A DNA stretch of 64,000 bases from Allodiplogaster sudhausi (taxonomy: Eukaryota; Nematoda; Chromadorea; Rhabditida; Diplogasteridae). Below, in pieces: positions 12,471-24,500 of the stretch. The DNA is taken from assembly GCA_945643635.1 (NCBI GenBank), contig CALZFC010000131.1, positions 372,001 through 436,000 on the forward strand, written 5' to 3'. Position 1 is the stretch's first letter; the number at the start of each line of letters is the position of its first letter. The notes beneath the pieces were generated by a model. That model ran no database searches. It saw nothing but the letters and a program-made list of their open reading frames with translations, and had not been told where the DNA came from. The translations under genes were made by a program, and so were the position numbers.

Positions 12471-13247
12471 TTACAAGGGAAGTCATTCGGCGGGAGGTGG
12501 CAAACCACAACATATTATACATCATTCGAACGCTCTCAACGAGCTGGTAACGTTTTTGATGTTTATAGCTGCAGAAGAGAGCGCTTGAACGTGACCAACT
12601 TTTATTTGGATCTAAAAATTAACATTTTCACGATTTTTCTAGCGTTTTCGGCTCTGAAACTGATGAATACGTCATAGTTTACCATAAGAAACCTAATAAC
12701 GTAATTTCCGATCATTTTTGGAGAAAAATTTTTTAGGCCATTTTTCGCCAAAGGTGAAAAATTACCAGTTTTGTATGGAGAAAAAGCAATTTTTTCTAAA
12801 AAGATTTTTGAGTTTCACGCCACTAATTCCTGTTTCGCAAGTAATTTTTAACATGAAAAATAATATTTGACATATTATAACACGCTGTAAGATTTTCATT
12901 TTCTCAAAAAGTCCATATGTCTCAAAAACTTTCATGTTTTTGCCTTAAAACAACTGCGGATGCATTATTTCTACCAGAATCTTGTTTCTCTGCAATAGCA
13001 ACTCGCTTACATTCCGTATAAAAAAATCCCGTTCGATTTCTTATCTTTTGCGGCTGCAGGTGCCAGGTCTGGAAATGGCCTCCACCAAGCCAGGCCCCTA
13101 CCAGACCCAGGTACGCCTGTGCTTCGGTTTTTCCAGCGCTCTCTTCTGCAGCTATAAACATCAAAAACGTTACTAGCTCGTTGAGAGCTTTCGAATGGTG
13201 TATAATATGTTGTGGTTTGCCACATCCCGCCGAATGACTTCCCTTGT
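12471..13247. mobile_element. PIF/Harbinger-like MITE
   Basis: A non-coding element of about 780 bp with imperfect terminal inverted repeats of about 120 bp. The left end starts CAAGGGAAGTCATTCGGCGG and the right end is its reverse complement (CCGCCGAATGACTTCCCTTG). TTA flanks both ends, the 3-bp target duplication typical of the PIF/Harbinger superfamily. The interior is AT-rich. The related spacer near 23095-23115 lacks the insertion and shows the empty site. Confidence 0.75.
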
Positions 13248-14079
13248 TAGAGGAAATTGCAAAACTTATTTAAGATTATTCAGGAAAGTCTAAGAAAACG
13301 AATGAGAAACTTCCTTAAGAATCGCTACTTGTTTCCTGTCGATAGTCATCTTTCAGACGATTCTATAATGAAAGGAGACAATGTATTATTGTTTTTAATG
13401 ATTCACTTAATTTCTCTTCCAATACCTTGATTGCTGTCTGCTTGAACCTGCCCCTTTTTGTACAAATTCTTTTGAATTGATTGCTCAATGAAGAGTCAAG
13501 CGATTGGAAAGGCAATCTTTTTATGAAAACGAATAAAGATCTAGTTATTCATCTTCTTTGTTCGTCGTGTTTTATTACTAATATCTCTGACAGTAAAACA
13601 ACAGGTTGTAATTGCTGGAAACAAGTGTAGTTTGCTAATGTTATGTTATTCTTTCATATTTTGGAGTTCTTTACATAAAAAGAGAGAGAGAGATAAAAAG
13701 CGAGAGAGAGAAAGATAGAAAGAGACTGAGAAAGAGGCTGTTAATACAACATATAATATGTTTGTACTAGATGATCGACCATCTGAGATACATACATACA
13801 CAGACATATATGACGGTGCCAACTAAAAAATCCGCGTTCTTTGAGTTTTGACCTGTTTTGTGGGATTTTTGCAGCGTCTGCAAAAATATACATGTACTAA
13901 ACTGCATATTTTTTTGTTCAACTTTATACGCGTACAAACGTGAGCAAATAAAAATGCGCATAAATATACACGTACAAACGTTCACAGAAATCACTCTGAA
14001 ATATGAGCACGTATATACGCGTACAATAGTGTGGAAAAAAATTGAGCAGGAAAATACGTGTGCATAAATGCTCAAGAAT

Positions 14080-14240
14080 TTTGGTCAGGAAAGTACGCGT
14101 ACAAAAGTGCTCAAAATTTTTGCACAAAAAAGTACGCGTACAAAAGTGCTCAAAATTTTTGCGCACAAAACCACGTGTACAAAAGTGCAAGAAATTTTGG
14201 GTCAAAAAGGACGCGTATAAAAGTGCTCAAAAGTTTGGGG
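14080..14240. repeat. Minisatellite in left arm of the palindrome
   Basis: Units of about 36-40 bp built on ACGCGTACAAAAGTGCTCAA followed by TTTTTGCAC. It makes artificial open frames rich in VRVQKCSKF on the plus strand. Confidence 0.7.
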
Positions 14241-16224
14241 GAAGACCCAGCTGCTAGAATGAAAAATGGCGCCAAAAACATACTTTGAAAATAGAATTCA
14301 CATTAATAGAAACGGAAGCACCTGACAATTCATTAAATATATTAGCAGATTAACTGACGAATGGTACGTGAGGTAATAGTGAAAATAAATAAGTGCCAGA
14401 TAAATATATGAATGAGTCCATCTCGGGCCATCAATCACACATTCTATTACATCCATTCGCGAGGGGGCCTGGCCCTGCCAAGCTCGCTGTTCGCAGGGTT
14501 GCGAAGCAGCCACTTGGAGACAATGGAAGAGAAGACGAGCCGACATGCTTACGACGAGAGGGCGCTCGTCATCTTCGAGGAGAGCGATTCAATTGTAGAA
14601 GACAAAGTCCTCAGTGCCGAGGCCAGCCTCAAAATCATATTATTGCTTCATGTTCAATCAAAACTCGTGAAATTTCAAAGTATTTCAGTGATCACAACAT
14701 CAATATTCATCCACTATACTGGTTTAAACAATATTTACTGTCCTTTCATCTTGTCCAAAACGAGGAAAAAATACGAAACTAAAAATTTGAAAGAAATATC
14801 CCGGAAAAAACATACAATGAAAAAAGCACCTTGAGCTTAGCAACTGTGACATCGGGCGACGTCTCAACTCACGCGCATCCGCCATCAACCGACATGATGA
14901 AAATCAGCATAACTTCCTTGCTGCGAATACCTCTGCAAGATGGAGAAAGATAACAAAAAAGCTGCTAGCAAATGTACTTCAATAGCAAAAGCATAGATGA
15001 CAACCTTGGATGTTTCGTCATCCAAATGAAAGCGAAAACAAACAGAAATTAAGTTCCAGGGGCTAAATTTGAGCGTCATTTCAATGAATAACGCAATCGC
15101 TGTAAATTGTAATGTGAAAAGGAGCAAGAAGTCTACACACAACAAAACGCGAAAGATAAAATATGCTTAGGAAAAAGCGCCGCAAACTTGCGAAAAGTGC
15201 GCAGCAGCGTGCTTATTTTTGCGTGCGGCAACGCGTAGTTTCGAAAACATATTTCTTCAATTCGCGTTCGGGGCGAGATAGATGACTTCATTTATTTTAT
15301 CTTTCGCGTTTTGTTGTGTGTAGACTTCTTGCTCCTTTTCACATTACAATTTACAGCGATTGCGTTATTCATTGAAATGACGCTCAAATTTAGCCCCTGG
15401 AACTTAATTTCTGTTTGTTTTCGCTTTCATTTGGATGACGAAACATCCAAGGTTGTCATCTATGCTTTTGCTATTGAAGTACATTTGCTAGCAGCTTTTT
15501 TGTTATCTTTCTCCATCTTGCAGAGGTATTCGCAGCAAGGAAGTTATGCTGATTTTCATCATGTCGGTTGATGGCGGATGCGCGTGAGTTGTTGAGACGT
15601 CGCCCGATGTCACAGTAGCTAAGCTCAAGGTGCTTTTTCATTTTATGATATTTCTTTCAAATCTCTTAGTTTCGTCTTTTTCCTCGTTTTGGACAAGATG
15701 AAAGGACAGTAAATATTGCTTAAACCAGTATAGTGGATGAATATTGATGTTGTGATCACTGAAATACTTTGAAATTTTACGAGTTTTGATTGAACATGAA
15801 GCAAGAATATGATTTTGAGGCTGGCCTCGGCACTGAGGACTTTGTCTTCTACAATTGAATCGCTCTCCTCGAAGATGACGAGCGCCCTCTCGTCGTAAGC
15901 ATGTCGGCTCGTCTTCTCTTCCATTGTCTCCAAGTGGCTGCTTCGCAACCCTGCGAACAGCGAGCTTGGCAGGGCCAGGCCCCCTCGCGAATGGATGTAA
16001 TAGAATGTGTGATCGATGGCCCGAGATGGACTCATTCATATATTTATCTTGCACTTATTTATTTTTACTATTACCTCACGTATTATTCGTCAGTTAATCT
16101 GCTAATATATTTAATGAATTGTCAGGTGCTTCCGTTTCTATTAATGTGAATTCTATTTTCAAAGTATGTTTTTGGCGCCATTTTTCATTCTAGCTCGTTA
16201 AAAAGTAGCAGCTGGGTCCTCCCC

Positions 16225-16500
16225 CAAACTTTTGAGCACTTTTATACGCGTCCTTTTTGACCCAAAATTTCTTGCACTTTTGTACACGTGGTTTTGTGCG
16301 CAAAAATTTTGAGCACTGAACGCGTACTTTTTTGTGCAAAAATACTGAGCACTTTTGTACGCGTATTTTTTTGCTCAAAAACTCGTAGCACTTTTGTACG
16401 CGTATTTTCGTGCTCATATTTTCTGCACATTTTTTTATGCGTATATTTTTGTCTAGTTTTATGGTCTGTTTTTGAGCTCTTTTATACACGTACATTTGTG
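16225..16500. repeat. Minisatellite in right arm of the palindrome
   Basis: The same unit in inverse orientation (TTGAGCACTTTTGTACGCGT). It has more diverged copies than the left arm and one unit shortened near 16310-16330. Confidence 0.7.
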
Positions 16501-16655
16501 CTCATATTTCGCTCCAATTATTGCATACTTTTATACGCGTATAAAGTTAATCAAAAAAACTGCAATTTAATACATGTATATTTTTGCAGACGTTGCAAAA
16601 ATCCCACAAAACCGGTCAAAACTCAGAAAACGCTGATTTTTTAGTTGGCACCGTC

Positions 16656-17640
16656 ATATATATAGTTCCATTAGCGGATATATTGGAGGAATTTTTCGAA
16701 ATAAGAAAAAGTACTTGAGAACCATTGCGACCACGTTTCTGCAAGGCAAGGGAGAAACCGTACAGGTAGAGGGAAGGCGATGTGTGAAATGTATAGAATG
16801 GTGAAGAGACAACAAGATGTTTGCGACACTTCACAACAGGTTCTTAATTCAGTTCTCTTTCTCTCTTCATCAAATTATAAGAATTTGTTTTCATTATTTC
16901 GCTGTTTTTATATATCACGTGGTGTAATAAATTATAATAATGGAGTAATAAATTATAATACTTAAAACTACGTACCAAGACGTCAACATGCACAGGAAGT
17001 ATCGCCGATTGTGAAAGGCACTGTCATCACTCGTTTTCATGCATTCTTCACCCATGGCTTCTTGCCTTTTTGTTTCTGTCGTATTGATTCGATTGCAATG
17101 AAAGTAAACAAAATGTTGCATTTTGGACAAGAGAAAGGGAAAGCGCTGCTGCAGGCAAAAAATTTGCATTTTTTCAAGCATCGCTGCTGATTTTTCTCTA
17201 AACTCGGAATGAAATTCTTGACCAATAAAGGATCGTTTGCTTTATGATTATTGAAATGAATTTCGGATACCCGTATTATTTCCAGCGAATTGACTTTGCT
17301 GCTATTATGCAAGTATATTTCGTTTTTTAAAGAATTGCTTTATCATCAAAGTTGGAATCTGTAAACACCAAAGAATCAGTTTGAGGAGGAGAGGGGTAAC
17401 GGGTTTCAAACAAGAAAACGAATCCTGGCAATGAAGGGAAGCACATGTCAGCGGAAAGCACAAATCGGTGATGCTATTGTCGCTTCAAGGGAATGAAAAA
17501 AGAAAACGATTATTAAAGGATCAGCAACGGGATATTCGTTTTTGTGAGGGTAGTGAAGGCGGTTAAGGTTATCGAAACGCACATTAGTACAGCACCTGTT
17601 GACGATTCGCAAAAGTTAGCGTTCATGTATTGTCAGTAAA
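16656..17640. repeat. Spacer unit continuing after the palindrome
   Basis: Matches the second half of the other spacer units (GAATTTTTCGAAATAAG..AGTACTTGAGAACC; later AGCACCTGTTGACGATTCGC). With 13255-13811 it forms one unit split by the palindrome. No gene is seen. Confidence 0.55.
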
Positions 17641-17645
17641 GCAAA

Positions 17646-19323
17646 TTATTGTATCACCTTTATGTCTGGCGCGAAAAGCCATGAATCTCGTTGGTAAGCC
17701 CAAATTTCAATGGACTTGGCCAAGTCTGTAAGTTCTTGCCCACGGTTTTCAGGTGCAAGCAGAGGTGCTATCTGGAAGAGATTACAGTAAACTATAATAC
17801 ACAATTTAATGGCTATAATCTATTCTCTCAACGCATACCTTATTCTGGAGTTCTGCGCCAGTGTAGTTGGGGTTGTTGAGGACTTGGTTGATTTGTTCGA
17901 TGACGAGGCGGAATTCACGAGAAAGCCATGCAGATCGCTTCGCAACCTTCAAAGTACGAAGATTCTTCTTGTACAATGAATTTTAGTGAATTATTAAGAG
18001 GCATTGGATACCTCGTCCACAAGCGTTACTATGATGCGTATCAATTTTTCCAAGGCAGTCGCTACTTTCTCCTTAAGCAATATCCAATTAGACTTAAATC
18101 TTATGGATAAACTGTATTTTTTTATTGATCGATATCAGATAAAGAAACCTCGGTGTGGTAGCTGAAAAAGAAATCGAAAGCATTGACCACACGCTCTTCT
18201 GCTGACCCAGAAGAAGCACGCAATTTATTCACGATTGAAGCGGCATAAAAGTGTTCGTCACCTTCGAAAAGACGGCCCAGGAATTCTTTGAGAGTGTCAT
18301 TATGGAAGAGGAAGATGGAGTTGATCAAAGTCACTGGGATCTGCGAATATTTAAGGTAGTTTCAAATCTATTTATATGAATTGGCCAAAGATGAATTGAG
18401 CAACATGAATTATGGTATTTCGGCTGCAGGACAGTTTGACGAAATTGAAGAAGGAGAACGAGATCTGCAAGGCATGAAGAGTTATTACGAGAGGGTGTTC
18501 AATTAATGAGACTTATTATGGTTAGGATATTGTCATATTCTGTTCTTATTCTTCCACGGAACTCGATACATTTAATTGGCCTTACAATATGCCTTCTAAC
18601 CGTCTTTGATGTAATTGTTGGGCCATTGGTAGTATTTCCAGGTGTTGCGGAATCGAGCGAATTAAACAGAATTTCTTGAATGATACTCATGCACTCGCTA
18701 GGTATTCCGTCTTCTCGGCATGCCTTGATCGCATCATCTCCGCAAGCATGAAAAGATTCGATCAAAGATTCGATCAATTCTTCCCCAATTGTTCTTACAA
18801 ATAATTAAACAGCTATGGAAAACTAAAGATAATGGATCTAGGAAATGGTATTGAATTCCGCAGAATGCAACAGAACCCAGAAGAATGTCACTTAATTTCA
18901 TATTTGCATAGTAGAACCAGCCCAAGACACTTTCACTAACCTTGATTCTTGCGTTGGCACGCTCGATAAACTCTTCCTCTGACAAGGACTCGTCATGCCC
19001 CGGAATCTAATGTTTATCAACTTATAAATAAAGAAATAATTTAACATATAAAAAAAATTGCGGTCTTCTCCAAAAACATAATATTGAATCCGTAAACACC
19101 AAAGAATCAGGATCGCAGTGATCTGGAGTAGAAAGATCATCTAAGAAGGTCTCGCGAAGTACCTAAAATTTATTCACAGAAGTAGTTAATAAATTTGTCG
19201 TGTATAAGGAAGAAATTACACAACGTTCAATTATGAAAGAAAATTTGGCCAAACTCGTTGCGGTCCTTTTCATGCGGACACGGCGAGTGAACAAACTGCG
19301 ATAAGGAAGAAGAAGGTTCTCAT
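17646..19323 (-). CDS. Secreted-protein family copy 4 (near intact; stop in signal exon)
   Basis: Exons: 19255-19323 (MRTFFFLIAVCSLAVSA, then TGA, then KGPQR), 18941-19006 (DESLSEEEFIERANARIK), 18601-18723 (ACREDGIPSEC..), 18405-18464 (ISFSFFNFVKLSC..), 18149-18340 (64 codons, RLFEGDEHFYAAS), 18012-18068, 17839-17946 (NNPNYTGAELQNK) and 17646-17771 (LTDLAKSIEIWAYQRDSW, stop TAA). Every exon from the second to the last is phase 0 and open. The only defect I see is the in-frame TGA just after the signal peptide, where copy 3 has GAA and copy 5 AGA. It is either a recent pseudogene or a locus with a sequencing error or polymorphism there. Function is unknown. Confidence 0.65.
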
Positions 19324-19399
19324 TGTTTCTCTTCAAATTAACTTTTTTTTTAAATTTCACAAAAAAAAATATATATGTATATGTCATATAAAATAGAAT

Positions 19400-21100
19400 A
19401 CTAGCATCTGCAGATGAAGATGCCTTTGAGGCAGCTAGAAAACTTATTTATAATTTTTCAGACAAGTTTAAGGGAGAGAATGAGAAATTTCCTTCCGTAG
19501 GAATCGCTACATGGGTCTCGTCGTTAGTCATCAGACGTTTGATACTGTTTGATTCAGTGTATACATTTTTTTTATGATTCACAAATTTCTCTTCCAATAC
19601 TGCATTGCACTCCGTATCAGGGCCCTCTCCCCTTAGGCTAAATTCCTTTGCACCATCACTTAAAGAGAGAGATCACTATCCTCTGTCTAAATTGCCTCTG
19701 TCATTGAGTGGGTAACGAAAATAGCATAAACGGGTGAGTTAATTATCTCAGGAATGGTTAGAAACCCTAAATTTTAAAAATTCTAATGATGTTTTGTACA
19801 AACGTCGGCCATACGACATCTTTTACTTGTTGTTGTTTGAACGAAAAATATTAAGTGTGAAGGATATTTTAGTACGTATGTACATAGAATACATACCTAC
19901 ATATAACAAATTAAGTCAAAAGATTTCCTTTTTCGATTTTATTGATGCTAGTCGGCGAGAAGCTGTCAAGTGTGGTAAACAATTGAATACTGCATATTTA
20001 ATAAGCTGCCTGGTTCTCCTTGTGAAACGTGATTCAGCAAAAACCCTTTACCTGAAATTTGCCCCTAATAAGGGTCTATTTTTGATTCATTTGTGATTGT
20101 CGCACATTGTCGATTATTAATTGTCACGTATAGTTAGATATTCTCAAGACAACCAGGATGATTGCATTAAGACTTTCTTTTTATCTGTGATGTGAACAGT
20201 AGCAATTATCCAGTTAGAATATGGCCCAATACAGTATAAAATAACATACATGTGATCAATGATAGTCTAGAATGTAACATATAATAGATGATCGACTACC
20301 TGAGATATCTATATGTAGCTATGTATATTAGTGGATATATGTGCATACATATTGATGGAAGGATGTTTTCCAAAATATGAAAAAAGTGCTTGAGAACCGT
20401 TGCTACCTTTAAAAAAGAGAGGCGGAAAAAGGATAGAGAAAGCGAAGAGACAAGGTAATGTTTGCGACACTTAAAAGTGCGTACCATGCACGTGCGGTAT
20501 CGCTAACTGTGATAGCGACTGTCATCTCCCGTTTCCAGGCTTTCCTCAGCAATAGTTTTTTGTCTTGTTATTTCTTTCTTGTTTGTAATGAAAGTATAGA
20601 AAATGCTGCATTTTGTACAAGTCTAATAGCAAGCGCCCTAACTAAGAATTGATCATTTTTTTCAAGCAACGCTGCTGATTTTCACTAAATTCTGAGTGAA
20701 AGTCTTGACTAATAAAGATTGCTTTGCTTTATGGTTATTGAAATTAATTTACAATACCCGTCATATTTCGAGCGAATTGAATTTGCTGCTATTATGCAAG
20801 TATATTTTGGTTTTTAAGAATAGCTTTATTATCAAACATTTGGAATCCGTAAACGAAAAGGATTCAGATTAAGGAGGGAAAGCGGCATGGGTTCCAAACA
20901 TGAAAACGAAGTCTGGCAATGAGAAATAAGGGAAGCACAGCGGAAAGAATAAATCGGGGATGCTAATGTTGCTTTCCGCAAATAAAGAAGTATAAAGATA
21001 TTAAAAGGACTTAGCAAAGGGCTATTCGTTGTTGTGACGGCCGTGAAGGCGCTTGAGGTTATCGAAGGGCGCATTAGTTAGACGCTGGAAGCACCTATTG
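19400..21100. repeat. Spacer unit between copies 4 and 5
   Basis: Repeats the landmarks of unit 1: GCAGATGAAGATGCC at 19412, GATGGAAGGATGTTTTCC near 20353 and GAAGCACCTATTGACGAT near 21088. No gene is seen. Confidence 0.55.
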
Positions 21101-21134
21101 ACGATATGAGTTAGCGTGTTGTAAATAAGGAATA

Positions 21135-22850
21135 ATTTTATCAGCACTATCTCAGGCGCGAAAACCCATGAATCCCGTTGGTAAGCCCAAATTTTCATGG
21201 ACTTGGCCAAGTCTGTAAGTTCTTGCCCACGGTATTCAGGTGCAAGCAGAGGAGCTATCTGAAAGAGATGTCTACAAACTAGAATACACAATTTGATAGC
21301 AATACTCTATTCTCACAACGCATACCTCATTCAGGACTTCTGCGCCATTGTAGTTGGGGTTGTAGAGGGCTTCATTGACTTCCTTGATGACTTGGCGCGA
21401 TTCATTTGAAAGCCATGAAGATTGCTACGCAACCTTCAAAGCACGAAGGTCCCTTTTGGTACAGTAAATTTTAATGAATTATTACGATACATTGTAACTT
21501 GTTTACCTCGTCCATGAGCGTCTCTGTGATTTTGTAATGGCAGTATATGCGACCTCCTATCGTTTGTTGATTGATATCAAATGAACGGACATCGCCTTGA
21601 AAGCTGCGAAAGCCAGCGAAACCGAAAGCATTGATCACACGAAAGTCCGCTGAATCAGACGAATCACGCAACATGTTCACGATTAAAGCGGCATAAAAGT
21701 GTTCGTCTCCTTTGAAAAGACGGCACAGGAAATCATAGAGAGTGTCTTCGCGGAAAACGATGAAGGAGTTGATCAAAGTCACCGGGATCTGCGAACATAT
21801 ACAGCTGTTTAAAATCTGTTCAGTAGCATAAATATATGTAGTGTCCAAAGATGACTAATGCAGTAGCTCCATTGTTGCCTCCACGGATCACTTTGACGAA
21901 ATTGAAGAAAGCGCGCGAGATCTGCAAGGAATGAGCAACTGAAGAGTTAATAGGAGAGGGTGTTCAGTAATATCATTTAGGTTATGTTGCATCTTCTGTG
22001 TTTTGGCATTACATAAAAGAATTAAGTTAGGTTAGAAGCTTCTTCTCATGCTTTCACGGAACTTGATACATTTTAAAGACCTAACAAAATATCTTCTAAC
22101 CGTGGTTCCACCAATTGTTGAACAATCGGTAGTCTTTTTCAATGTTGTGCTTTGTTGGTCCGAATTAATAATTTTTTCAATGACATCCTAGCATTCGCGA
22201 AGTATTCCGTCTTCTCGGCAAATCTTCATCGCCGCATCATGTTCGGCCGGAAATTAAAAATTCTTAGAATTAATCCTAAAAAAATTTAAGCATTCGTTTT
22301 TCTAACAACCAAGCTGCCATATAAAACTAGCGACATCTTATTGGTAATGGAAAGTGGTGTTGAATCCCAAAGAATGGAGTCGAATTCCGAAGATGAGCAT
22401 AGTAGAACTATCCAAAGAGACTTTTACTTACCAATAGTCTTGCGCTGGCTCTTGCAAACAAATCTTTCTGTGAGGACTCATCATTGTTTGCATTTGGCTG
22501 CATCGAACAAACTTTAATAACAACGGAATCTATCTTAATTAAAGTTAAAGAAATAATTTAACAGCCAGAAATAGTATTGTAGCAAATTGATTTTTTCCCC
22601 AAAAACACAATTCGAACCTTTCCAACATCGCTGTGATTTTGACAAGATAGATGATCTAAGAATGTCGCTCGAAGTTCCTAAAATGTCCGCTATTATAATT
22701 ATCATTGAGGTAGTGAATAAATTTTCCGTTTAAAAGGAGAAAATAATAGAACTTTCAATAATTATATATATTTGGCCAAACCCTTTGCGCCCCTTTTCTT
22801 GCGAACGCGGCGAGTGAACAAAACGCGAGAAGGAAGAAGATGGTGCTCAT
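21135..22850 (-). pseudogene. Secreted-protein family copy 5, multiple stops
   Basis: Exons recognised by alignment: 22782-22850 (signal peptide MSTIFFLLAFCSLAAFA), 22432-22497, 22101-22223, 21856-21921, 21591-21788 (66 codons), 21507-21556, 21326-21433 and from 21258 downward. The third exon has TAG after ICREDGILREC. The sixth exon is 50 nt instead of 57 or 60, a frameshift. The seventh begins VA then TAG. The usual terminal stop is lost, so the last frame would run about 20 codons further. These lesions mark a pseudogene, although the splice sites are mostly intact. Confidence 0.75.
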
Positions 22851-22859
22851 TGCTTCTAT

Positions 22860-24176
22860 TCAATTTATCGTATTAGATTTGATATTTTAAAAATATACAT
22901 TATTGCTTACAAATAGAATACTAGCATCTTGAGGCAATCGAGAAACTTATTTAAGATTTGTTTTTGGGAAAATCTTAGGGAACGAAAGAGAAACTTCCTT
23001 TGTTAGGAATCGCAACATGAGTTTTTGACTTGTTGTTTTCAGTTAAAGATTAAAAGGATTGAATTAATAACGAGAATATAGCATTTATAGATGAAGACGC
23101 CTTTGAGGTAATTGCAAAACTTATTTAGGATAATTCAGGAAACTCAAAACGAAAGAAAGAGAAACTGCTTTAGGAAACGTAACATGGGTAATGACGTTAG
23201 TCATCATCTTTCGATTTGATACTTATAGGAGACAATGTGTAAAATGTCTTTATGATTCACTTAATTTTTTGCATTCCGCTTCAACCCCCCCCCCCCCTGT
23301 TTGGTTGTATTCTTTTGAATTGATTGCTCAAGCGACTGGAAAGGCAATCATTTTATGAAAAGAAAAAAAGATCAAGTTATTGCTTTTCTTTGTTCGTCGT
23401 GTTTTCTTACTCACATCTCAGGGAGTGAAACAAAGAGGTTTTAGGTGCTGGAAAAAGCATATTTTGCTAATGTTTTGCTTTCTTTTAACATTACGGAGTT
23501 ATATACATCTCATAAAGAGAGAGATAGAGAAAGTTGCTAATATAGCACATGATAAATGATCAGCCATGTGAGACATGTATGTTGTTCTATTATCAAATGT
23601 ATTGATGGAAGTTGTTTTCGAACTACATAAATGTAAAAAAGTACTTGAGAACCGTAGCGACAAAAGATTTAGAAAGGGAAAGACAGAAAATTGATAGAGA
23701 AAGCAATGGAAGATACATACATGCATGGGCGGAATCATCGCTGATTGTGATCACCACTGCCTGTCTCGGTGCTACAAACTTCACGATTCCTCCCATCTTT
23801 CGCGACCATCTACAACTTTTCGCTCATGGTCTTTATCGTACGGACTATTCAGCTAAAGCAAAATTGTGAATACAGTTTATCTTCGATTTATATTTCTAGT
23901 ATTTTCTTAATTAGCCCATCTGTCTTGACAGAATGTTCATTTTCATTTCAGTGTTTTTGCGCGCAATTAATATAAATTTTTCTGTCTCTTAAGTTTTATG
24001 ATCTACCATAATAAAAAACTTAAATTTTCTAATGGCGTCTCTTTGCCTTACGACTTCAGGCTTATGCCAAGATTACCTCTAACCATAAGACTAAAGCCTA
24101 AAAGCAATTTTCAATCGTTTTCGTGCCCTTGTCAATTTTAATGTTATCAACCAAAGAGTCCTCCAACTAGTTACAC

Positions 24177-24208
<32 letters not shown>

Positions 24209-24345
24209 CTATGCAACTAATATCCTCTTGTTACTTTAAGTTATTATTTATTTATATTTCTCATAATAATTTTACCTCGTGTGTTACATCTCATGTTCAT
24301 GTTACTCCGTATAAATTGATTGTTTGATTGATTGATGCCTCAATT
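22860..24345. other. Spacer sequence before ACS copy B
   Basis: Contains two decayed copies of the GATGAAGACGCCTTTGAGG block (about 22920 and 23090), a C-run near 23286, and a (CATA)n microsatellite at about 24177-24207. No gene is seen. Confidence 0.5.
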
Positions 24346-24365
24346 GAGAGATGGTTCACGTGTCT

Positions 24366-24500
24366 CCGCTCGGCGAGCTGGCGCCCGAGACGCTGCCACT
24401 GCACGAAAAGCCGCTCGGCGAGCTGGCGCCCGAGACGCTGCCACTGCACGAAAAGCCGCTCGGCGAGCTGGCGCCCGAGACGCTGCCACTGCACGAAAAG
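24366..24500 (+). repeat. Three in-frame 45-bp repeats in ACS-B exon 1
   Basis: Three near-identical units (24366-24410, 24411-24455, 24456-24500), each coding PLGELAPETLPLHEK. Copy A has a single diverged unit, so the expansion is specific to copy B. Confidence 0.9.

Larger units (their letters stand above)
13812..16655. mobile_element. 2.84-kb foldback element (near-perfect palindrome)
   Basis: The left arm (13812-15162) and right arm (15294-16655) are reverse complements at close to full identity, around a 131-bp unpaired centre. The ends are GACGGTGCCAACTAAAAAATC and its complement, flanked by (AT)n, so the target duplication cannot be read. A 260-bp reading frame (86 codons, starting MLCVDFLLLFTLQ) is identical in both arms (14885-15145 minus and 15311-15571 plus). 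A second frame containing EEKTSRHAYDERALVIFEES (near 14520-14640 and 15810-15930) is also in both arms. Neither resembles a transposase I know. It sits inside a spacer unit. Confidence 0.75.

Noticed and set aside
13858..14257. Frames repeating VRVQKCSKF in the palindrome arms
   Set aside because: Minisatellite translation, not a repeat protein; present in inverted form in the other arm and differing in unit number.
24177..24210. CRISPR-like or regulatory repeat array
   Set aside because: A plain (CATA)n microsatellite without spacers in eukaryotic DNA.
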